Shown here one piece after another: positions 5,572-7,275 of a stretch of 7,275 nucleotides of DNA (positions are counted from its first letter, which is position 1; each line of letters begins with the position of its first letter). The notes beneath the pieces were generated by a model. It saw nothing but the letters and a program-made list of their open reading frames with translations. It was not told where the DNA came from and did not search any database. This DNA is from Candidatus Neoflavobacterium equi (GTDB lineage: Bacteria > Bacteroidota > Bacteroidia > Flavobacteriales > Flavobacteriaceae), in contig JAGHSS010000008.1 in the NCBI GenBank assembly GCA_018065745.1, positions 1 to 7,275 on the forward strand, written 5' to 3'. The position numbers and the translations under genes are program-made.

Positions 5572-6660
5572 ATGAAAGAAGAAGCAGTAAAAAATGTTGA
5601 TCACTTGATTAACCACCCTGGAATTTTGACAGCTTTTGGTATCGCGGTACTAATTATGTTGTTGTTGGATTTAGGAATTTTCAACAAAAAAAGCCACGTT
5701 GTATCAAACAAGGAAGCCTTAACATGGTCTTTGGTATGGATCAGTTTGGCCATGTGTTTTAGTGGAATCATATATTATTTTTTGGATGCCCCCACGGGAA
5801 CTCAAGATAATTTTTCAAAATTTCAAGCCGCTTACTGGATTGAGAAAGCACTATCTGTAGATAATCTATTTGTATTTATATTGGTATTTAAGTTTTTCAA
5901 AATACCTAAGGAATACCAACACAAGGTATTATTCTGGGGCGTATTGGGTGCGTTGTTTTTCAGAGCTATCTTTATTTTTGCTGGTGTAGAGCTGATCAAC
6001 ATGACTTATTTGCCTTCATTTAGTATTGGAGACTACCATTTCAACCTGTCCAACGATATGGCGGAACATGCGAATTTCTTGACTAATGAATTTTTTAGAC
6101 CTAATGTTATTCTAACTGTATTTGGAATCTTCTTGATTTATGCAGGTATAAACTCTTGGAAAAACCACGATGACGATGACGACAACAAAGATTTGTCTAA
6201 AAATTTAGGTGTGCGTTTGGTACACAAGTTTTACAAGGTAAGCCCAGAATTTGACGGTGATAAATTCTTTACCATCAAAAATGGAATTAAAATGGCAACG
6301 CCACTTTTTGTAGCGATTGCGGTTATTGAAGTTACTGATTTGGTTTTTGCTGTGGATAGTATTCCTGCAATTTTTGCGATTGCGCCAGATGACCCATTTA
6401 TCTTGTACACTTCTAACATATTTGCCATTTTGGGATTGAGATCTCTATATTTCCTTTTGGCTAACTCTATGGATTTATTTTCTAGATTAAATTACGGACT
6501 TGCGGTGATCTTGAGTTTTATTGGTATAAAAATGCTTATTATGCCGTTTTACCACTTTGATTCCGTCGTTTCCTTATCTATTATTGGTGGGGTGTTGTTA
6601 TTGTCTGTAATCGCTTCTTTGGCGTTCCCAGTGAAGAAGGAATTAAAAGAAGAAATATAA
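5572..6660 (+). CDS. TerC/Alx-family integral membrane protein, putative metal-ion transporter
   Basis: Inner-membrane protein of 362 residues from the TerC family. The E. coli member Alx exports manganese, and others are linked to tellurium resistance or metal loading of exported enzymes; the substrate here is inferred. About nine hydrophobic segments are visible, roughly 18-36, 50-70, 97-110, 117-142, 177-193, 243-270, 279-299, 308-326 and 332-352. The two family signatures, rich in membrane-embedded acids, are EKALSVDNLFVF (91-102, with Glu91 and Asp97) and EVTDLVFAVDSIPAIFAI (253-270, with Glu253, Asp256 and Asp262). A hydrophilic loop after the fifth segment holds HDDDDDNKD (199-207), a possible metal-binding or charge-sensing stretch. 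The frame is open from a TTG at 5524, but that TTG is the -33 box and the -7 box lies inside the extension, so translation must begin at ATG 5572. It is monocistronic, with the next downstream gene on the other strand. Confidence 0.92.
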   Translation: MKEEAVKNVDHLINHPGILTAFGIAVLIMLLLDLGIFNKKSHVVSNKEALTWSLVWISLAMCFSGIIYYFLDAPTGTQDNFSKFQAAYWIEKALSVDNLFVFILVFKFFKIPKEYQHKVLFWGVLGALFFRAIFIFAGVELINMTYLPSFSIGDYHFNLSNDMAEHANFLTNEFFRPNVILTVFGIFLIYAGINSWKNHDDDDDNKDLSKNLGVRLVHKFYKVSPEFDGDKFFTIKNGIKMATPLFVAIAVIEVTDLVFAVDSIPAIFAIAPDDPFILYTSNIFAILGLRSLYFLLANSMDLFSRLNYGLAVILSFIGIKMLIMPFYHFDSVVSLSIIGGVLLLSVIASLAFPVKKELKEEI

Positions 6661-6675
6661 TTATTGAACTAAAGT

Positions 6676-6801
6676 AAACAGGACTGTTTGCGCCGCGTTA
6701 GCGGTTGAAGCGGCATCCTTTTATAAGGCTTTAGCCGCATAAAAGATACAGCGGAAGACGCGACCTTTTTTGAGCGCAGCGACAAAAAGGGAACGCCCTC
6801 C
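6676..6801. repeat. Hairpin-rich, GC-richer intergenic repeat, probably a dispersed flavobacterial element
   Basis: This non-coding block is clearly richer in G and C than its surroundings and is built of short hairpins. These are AAACA-GGAC-TGTTT (6676-6689); CCGC-GTTA-GCGG (6693-6704), or alternatively GCCGC 6692-6696 with GCGGC 6710-6714; CTTTTAT 6718-6724 with ATAAAAG 6739-6745; and CCTTTTT 6764-6770 with AAAAAGG 6784-6790. Phrases such as GCGTTAGCGGTTGAAGCGGC and GATACAGCGGAAGACGCGACC look like an interspersed repeat I remember between genes in Flavobacterium genomes, with variable hairpin tips. Only one copy is in the window, so the dispersed nature rests on memory. No ORF, terminal repeat pair or target duplication is evident; boundaries are approximate. 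Confidence 0.6.
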
Positions 6802-6811
6802 AAAATAAGAT

Positions 6812-6853
6812 AAAAAAAATGAGGAAACTTTTAATTAAGCTTCCTCATTTTTT
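6812..6853. terminator. Bidirectional intrinsic terminator between the terC-family gene and the minus-strand hypothetical
   Basis: AAAAAATGAGGAA (6814-6826) pairs perfectly with TTCCTCATTTTTT (6841-6853). After one A/C mismatch, CTT (6828-6830) pairs with AAG (6837-6839), leaving the loop TTAATT. Each strand ends in a run of at least six T's after the stem, eight on the minus strand. The right arm overlaps the stop codon of the minus-strand gene (6854-6852), so it mainly serves that gene. It also stops terC transcripts that have passed through the repeat. Confidence 0.92.
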
Positions 6854-7259
6854 ATTTCAACAATACCCCTCTTTTGTTAATCACGGGAATATCTCTTGTT
6901 CCTTTGTCGTTTATTGTGTTGGTCTTAAACACAAAAATTTTATCATATAATGTGTTATTTAAAAAGTAGGTAACTGCAAATTCGTTATCTAATTGCAACA
7001 CATTGTTTTCTAACAATTCAATTTTTACCGCAGATTTTGGCGCTACTTCAGCAAAGGCATTTCTGAACATACCGGTGTTGCGCGGCTCGCCGTTGATGAA
7101 CCCGTAAGCTTTGGAAACCACGATGGCCATTTCAAGATTATTATCAGTGTCGTTCACCAAATAGGCATACCAACAATCCTCTTGGAAGTCCTCATTCCAC
7201 TCTTTTACCGCAGCGATGTAAACATTTTCAACTGTAGGTATAATAATATCCTTTTTCAT
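6852..7259 (-). CDS. Small hypothetical protein, function unknown
   Basis: A 135-residue protein whose function I do not recognise. It has no signal peptide, membrane segment or cysteine-rich motif, so it is probably cytoplasmic. The pattern of short alternating hydrophobic stretches (VYIAAVKEW, CWYAYLVND, NLEMAIVVSKAYGF, KSAVKIELLENNVLQL, FAVTYFLNN, YDKIFVFKTN) suggests an all-beta fold. I faintly recall similar flavobacterial proteins of this size carrying the name phenylalanyl-tRNA synthetase alpha subunit. It is far too short for PheS and shows no class II synthetase motif, so that label should not be used. The ATG at 7259 is followed by MKKDIIIP, a plausible natural start, and the coding frame runs cleanly to a stop inside the terminator. 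The 16 bases upstream (7260-7275) are AT-rich; its promoter is outside the window. Confidence 0.8.
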   Translation of the reverse strand: MKKDIIIPTVENVYIAAVKEWNEDFQEDCWYAYLVNDTDNNLEMAIVVSKAYGFINGEPRNTGMFRNAFAEVAPKSAVKIELLENNVLQLDNEFAVTYFLNNTLYDKIFVFKTNTINDKGTRDIPVINKRGVLLK

Positions 7260-7275
7260 GAGTTATATATATAAT

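Noticed and set aside
6661..6851. Small RNA gene, tRNA or CRISPR-like unit in the GC-rich intergenic block
   Set aside because: No cloverleaf, no regularly spaced repeats and no promoter facing into it; the hairpins fit a palindromic intergenic repeat better.

Overview
The window is a stretch of an AT-rich bacterial chromosome that most resembles the Flavobacteriia (phylum Bacteroidota), probably Flavobacteriaceae and possibly Flavobacterium itself. Three things support this: matches to the Bacteroidota -7 promoter consensus TAnnTTTG ahead of genes in place of an E. coli-like -10 box; near absence of Shine-Dalgarno sequences; and terminators of the form AAAACC...GGTTTT. The protein sequences and an intergenic repeat at 6676-6801 also look flavobacterial to me, from memory and without a search.

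Layout. (1) 1-2075: a tight co-directional housekeeping operon, yicC-type endoribonuclease, gmk (guanylate kinase) and nadD (NaMN adenylyltransferase), with gaps of 20 and 5 bases and a promoter at the left edge. (2) 2101-3345: a yqhD-type NADPH-dependent aldehyde reductase. Just before its start codon lies a perfect 16-bp palindrome, and a bidirectional terminator follows the gene. (3) 3350-4231, minus strand: a lipoprotein of unknown function with two internal repeats, converging on yqhD. (4) 4232-4367: a divergent intergenic region with one -7 element facing each way. (5) 4368-5459: gpsA (glycerol-3-phosphate dehydrogenase) and a long-stem terminator. (6) 5524-6660: a TerC/Alx-family membrane protein with a well-formed promoter that fixes its start at 5572. 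(7) 6661-6853: a GC-richer, hairpin-rich intergenic repeat followed by a bidirectional terminator. (8) 6852-7259, minus strand: a small conserved-looking protein of unknown function.

How the genes relate. gmk and nadD supply nucleotide cofactors (GDP/dGDP and NAD), YicC acts on RNA, GpsA makes sn-glycerol-3-phosphate for phospholipids, YqhD detoxifies aldehydes with NADPH, and TerC/Alx proteins are linked to metal-ion export. They form separate transcription units rather than one pathway.

I found no CRISPR array, defence system, transposase, phage gene, tRNA or rRNA. No stretch over 300 bases lacks a gene. I do not see a new multi-gene system. The points most worth a second look are the palindrome at the yqhD start, the duplicated lipoprotein, and the dispersed repeat after terC.
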